DNA from: Streptomyces cavernae
Lineage (GTDB): Bacteria > Actinomycetota > Actinomycetes > Streptomycetales > Streptomycetaceae
Direction: 5' to 3'
Length of the DNA: 64,000 nt
Assembly (NCBI RefSeq): GCF_004023625.1
Contig: NZ_RPDJ01000043.1
Coordinates: 23,002-87,001 of the forward strand
Shown: positions 61,105-64,000 of the stretch, in pieces
Layout: every line of letters begins with the position of its first letter
How positions within the stretch are numbered: position 1 is the first letter of the stretch
Program-made: the position numbers and the translations under genes
The notes under the pieces: generated by a model
The model's database searches: none
Told to the model about the DNA's origin: nothing
The model's input: the letters and a program-made list of their open reading frames with translations, nothing else

Positions 61105-61375
61105 GCCCAGCATTACGGCAGCGACCGCGTGTGCCGGTGTACTGCCACCGCCGGGTGCGCGGCCGACGCCTCGCCATCCTGCTCGACCCGAGAACCGGTC
61201 GCTCCACCGACTGGAAAGCAAAGGCCCGCACCGTCAAAGATCAGGGAACCGCGGCTGGACCCTCCCTATGCCTCCCTATGCCTGTGGTGTGCCGCCCTCT
61301 TGCACTACAGGCCCCGATGCGCAGGACACTGGTGAGACGGGATCAGGTCGTGCAGGCACGGGACGGGGGACCGAC

Positions 61376-62725
61376 GTGAGCGCATCCGACGCAGAAGATC
61401 TGCTTCGGCGTGTACTCGACCTACTGGGATGCCGCAACCACGGCACATTTCTGCGGCGCCTGGCAAGGCACCACGAAGCGCTCGGTTTCGGGCCGATGGC
61501 CACCCGGCCAGAGAAGGTCTGCCGGTGGAAACGCGGGGTGCGCCCCGACCGCTACGCCGAGGCGGCCCTAGCCGACCTGCTCGGCGTGCCGATCGAGCAG
61601 GTCCGCGCAATGGGATGGCCGCACTGGCTGCGTCTAGCCCTGACCGACGACCAGGTCCTGGTGACGACCCCGTGGACCCCAGCCGGTGCGCTCACCGCAC
61701 TGGACCACTTAGGAAGGCCAGCGGACATGGACCGACGGGCAGCACTCTTCAGCGGCGGCGTCATGGCTGCCACCCTCGCGAGCTGGGCCGCGGCCTCGCC
61801 GGCCAGAGCCGTTCTCGCCTCCGACCGCACCCGCGTGACCACCCGATCCGCCGACCTGATCGACGGCCGCCTTGCCGCCCTGCGCCTGCTCGACGACGAG
61901 ATCGGCTCTGGACAGACCTACGCACTGGCCAGCACCGAGCGCGCCATGATCACCGAGGTTCTGCGCACCCGCTCCTACAACGAGGACACCGGCCGACGCC
62001 TGTTCTCCGCCGCTGCTGAAGCCTCCCGCATCTGCGGCTGGGCGGCGTTCGACTCAGGCGCCATAGCCGAGGCGGAGCGCCACTACCTGGGCGCCGCGCG
62101 GGCCGCCGCCACAGCCGACGACCCCGTCGTCCAGGCCAACGTCCTCTCTTTCTGGGCGATGGCCCGCTACAGCGGCGGCGACACCTCCGGAGCACTTGCG
62201 GCCGTCGAACACGCACTCACCGGTGCCAGAAGGACCGGCTCCCCCCGAATGATCGCCATGCTCCACGCACGTGCGGCCCGCGCTCACGCCAAGGCCGGCG
62301 ACATGCCCGCCAGTCTCCGCTCCGAAGGAGAAGCCTTCGAGGCTTACGAACACGCTGGCAGCCCAGAGGAGGACCCGCCGTGCGTGTACTGGGTCAGCCG
62401 AGCGGAACTGCACAGCTGGGCCGCCAGTAACGCCTCCGACCTGGGCAACCCCCGCCGCGCCCTGACGCACTACGCCGCCATCGCCTCCGCCGAGCCCGAC
62501 GACGCCTATCCCCGCTCGCGTGCCCTACGCCTGACCCGCACCGCGGATGCCCAGCTCGCACTCCGTGAGGTCGACGCCGCTGTCCACTCCGCCAACCAGG
62601 CGGTGCAGACCATGGGAGGCGTCACCTCGGCACGGAGCACCACCATCCTCACCGGCCTGCGCGTCAAGCTGGCCGCCCACCAACAAGTCCCCGCCGTCCG
62701 CAACTTCCTCGAGCGCAGCAGCTAG
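61376..62725 (+). CDS. XRE-like regulator with C-terminal TPR domain
   Basis: The 449-aa protein has an N-terminal DNA-binding-like domain (TFLRRLARHHEALGFGPMAT ... EKVCRWKRGVRPD) and, from about 130, repeated helical pairs (AIAEAERHYLGAARAAATAD; LSFWAMARYSGGDTSGALAA; MLHARAARAHAKAGDMPAS), as in Streptomyces regulators with a TPR sensory half. The start is a GTG with GGGG upstream. A terminator follows. Confidence 0.7.
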   Translation: MSASDAEDLLRRVLDLLGCRNHGTFLRRLARHHEALGFGPMATRPEKVCRWKRGVRPDRYAEAALADLLGVPIEQVRAMGWPHWLRLALTDDQVLVTTPWTPAGALTALDHLGRPADMDRRAALFSGGVMAATLASWAAASPARAVLASDRTRVTTRSADLIDGRLAALRLLDDEIGSGQTYALASTERAMITEVLRTRSYNEDTGRRLFSAAAEASRICGWAAFDSGAIAEAERHYLGAARAAATADDPVVQANVLSFWAMARYSGGDTSGALAAVEHALTGARRTGSPRMIAMLHARAARAHAKAGDMPASLRSEGEAFEAYEHAGSPEEDPPCVYWVSRAELHSWAASNASDLGNPRRALTHYAAIASAEPDDAYPRSRALRLTRTADAQLALREVDAAVHSANQAVQTMGGVTSARSTTILTGLRVKLAAHQQVPAVRNFLERSS

Positions 62726-62917
62726 GAGAGCGGCCAGATGCGGACCTGGTCACTCCGCCTCAGCAGGCCTACGTCGGCGGCCGTTCGCCCGGCTGAGGCT
62801 CATTCCGCCCTTCCTGCGCAACAGGGTTGTGGTGCATGGTGGGCAAGTGGCGCCAGAACCCCCAGTGACGGCGCCCTTCGGGCCCTGCCACTCACTGCGA
62901 GCGGCAGGGCCGAAACC

Positions 62918-62941
62918 GATCCTCCCGGCCCTGGGAGGATC
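62918..62941. terminator. Hairpin between convergent genes
   Basis: GATCCTCCC (62918-62926) pairs with GGGAGGATC (62933-62941) around a GGCCCT loop. Confidence 0.6.
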
Positions 62942-62951
62942 CGTGGCTTCC

Positions 62952-63350
62952 TCAGCCAGCCAGGCCAAGCCCGCTGTTGGGCTTACAGAACTCGCAGGCC
63001 TCCGCCGCGATGACGTCGTCCTTGAGCGCTGTCCGTGCGTCTTGCGCGCAGATCGGCTTGGGCTCCCGCTGCGCCACGGCGCAGGCGGCAGTGTGCACGA
63101 TGGGCGGCCGTGGGTGCTGAGGCCCGAGCTTCGGCTCGATCCGGTAACCCGTTGCCGGGGGACGACTGGTCTGCTTGGTAGGGCGCCCCCGCGGCGAGGT
63201 GGAGCGGTTGTCGGCTGCCGCCAGGGCCCGCTGAACGGTGGCGCGTTGTAGGCGCAGGTAGGTGCCGACAGTCGCGTTCTCGGCGACCTGCTGGTCTAGG
63301 TGCGCGAGGATCGCCCGGAGGCGCTGCGGATCAGGCGGCAGGCCGTTCAT
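62952..63350 (-). CDS. DUF6233-like hypothetical protein
   Basis: The 132-aa protein starts LPPDPQRLRAILAHLDQQV and has ATVQRALAAADN, then a Pro/Arg-rich linker and a C-terminal Cys-containing part (HTAACAV, CAQDAR, CEFCKPN). The layout matches the Streptomyces DUF6233 family, whose role is unknown. Cys/His spacing could bind a metal. Confidence 0.6.
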   Translation of the reverse strand: MNGLPPDPQRLRAILAHLDQQVAENATVGTYLRLQRATVQRALAAADNRSTSPRGRPTKQTSRPPATGYRIEPKLGPQHPRPPIVHTAACAVAQREPKPICAQDARTALKDDVIAAEACEFCKPNSGLGLAG

Positions 63351-63446
63351 GTGTTCGATTTTAGGGACCGTCTGGCGTCATGGAAGACCAGGAGATGCTC
63401 GCGAAATCCGCCACTTCCTCTCCCCGGAGCCTCCTACAGTGACCTC

Positions 63447-63803
63447 ATGAACATTCGCTGGGGTGGCTCGGTCTGGGAACTGATGCTGGTGAAGCGCGCG
63501 GTCGGGACAGCCTTGTCGAACTCGGCAAGCGGCGGATACAGCACGCTCCTGCGTGACGGCGCCCGGAACTTGGTCGGCCACGCGGACCTGCTCAACGGGA
63601 GACGAGCCGTCGCTGGGCTTGTCGCGGTCTCCGCCGTAGCGGGCAGTGTGCTCACCGTCGCCACCATGAAGGCGACGCCGCACCTCAAGACGAAGCTCCG
63701 CCCCGCGGCCCAGGACAGGGCAGAGGAGGGGGCAGAAGCCACCTCCGACACCCCTGATGAGGAGCCGGAAGCTCTCAAGGGGCCGCGGCTACGCGCTGTC
63801 TGA
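63447..63803 (+). CDS. Small single-pass membrane protein
   Basis: The 118-aa protein has one hydrophobic helix (AGLVAVSAVAGSVLTVA, about 54-71) and a charged, acidic C-terminal tail. The N-terminal 50 residues are amphipathic. It starts at ATG 63447. No family recognised. Nothing else is seen from 63804 to the end. Confidence 0.55.
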   Translation: MNIRWGGSVWELMLVKRAVGTALSNSASGGYSTLLRDGARNLVGHADLLNGRRAVAGLVAVSAVAGSVLTVATMKATPHLKTKLRPAAQDRAEEGAEATSDTPDEEPEALKGPRLRAV

Positions 63804-64000
63804 CCTATCCACTCCAACGGACTGGTAGGGCGCCGGTAGCGATCAACCTTCGGCGACACACGCTCAAGGTTCGCTGACACGGGAGTGCGCCACGAAGTGC
63901 CGCGTAATCGAGTGGAGGTGAAAGGCCGACACCGCCGGGCCGTCGCAGCGGCCTGGTGAAGCTGGGGGCAGCCTGACCCGGGGAACGCCGGGGAGGGTGG

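Overview
The window has very high GC, frequent GTG/TTG starts and tightly overlapping ATGA/GTGA gene junctions. Together with families typical of actinomycetes (XRE-TPR regulators, a DUF6545-like membrane protein, a DUF6233-like protein), this points to a Streptomyces-like chromosome. All calls come from reading the sequence; no database search was run.

Region 1 (1-29.5 kb) is most of an HK97-type siphovirus prophage, all on the + strand. Its left end, with integrase and repressor, lies outside the window. First comes a non-structural block: the tail of a possible glutamine amidotransferase, an IbrA-like PAPS-reductase-family protein, a LAGLIDADG homing endonuclease, an IbrB-like ParB protein, an aldehyde dehydrogenase and a broken cysteine-dioxygenase-like gene. 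Then follow terminase small and large subunits, a portal-Nudix-MuF fusion, an XkdF-like protease, a scaffold with a nested start, the major capsid protein, head-tail connectors, the tail tube, frameshifted tail chaperones, the tape measure, one giant tail-tip protein, a small fibre-like protein, an amidase endolysin and two small membrane proteins. Strong hairpins bracket the capsid gene and follow the tail tube, fibre and lysis genes.

Region 2 (29.5-38.6 kb) is a mosaic accessory stretch. It has an ISAs1-like transposase remnant, a winged-helix regulator coupled to a two-lobed aspartic protease, further transposase debris and an IS5-family element with a frameshifted transposase. A second, inverted copy of that element's left end encloses a small zinc-ribbon ORF. 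A three-gene minus-strand operon (very acidic protein, helical-repeat protein, very acidic protein) of visibly lower GC follows, then a membrane protein and XRE regulator pair, and a degenerate gene-poor stretch.

Region 3 (38.6-50.0 kb) is a complete type I-E CRISPR-Cas locus in the order cas3, cse1, cse2, cas7, cas5, cas6e, cas1, cas2. It is followed after only 17 bp by an array of 34 repeats and 33 spacers. The array decays at its distal end, which fits a leader at the cas2 side.

Region 4 (50-64 kb) is host-like. It has a lipoprotein, an ATP-dependent DNA ligase (a piece of its 3' end is duplicated 1.2 kb away), a TauD-type dioxygenase, and a translationally coupled set: a 33-aa peptide, an enzyme-I-like PEP enzyme without its HPr-binding domain, a Gfo/Idh-type oxidoreductase and a GT4 glycosyltransferase. 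A convergent UDP-glucose dehydrogenase, a 2H phosphoesterase, an XRE-TPR regulator, a DUF6233-like protein and a small membrane protein complete it.

The most unusual items are the portal-Nudix-MuF fusion, the IbrA/IbrB pair split by a homing endonuclease in a prophage, the acidic/helical-repeat/acidic operon, the IS with duplicated ends and a passenger, and the peptide/enzyme-I-like/oxidoreductase/glycosyltransferase set.
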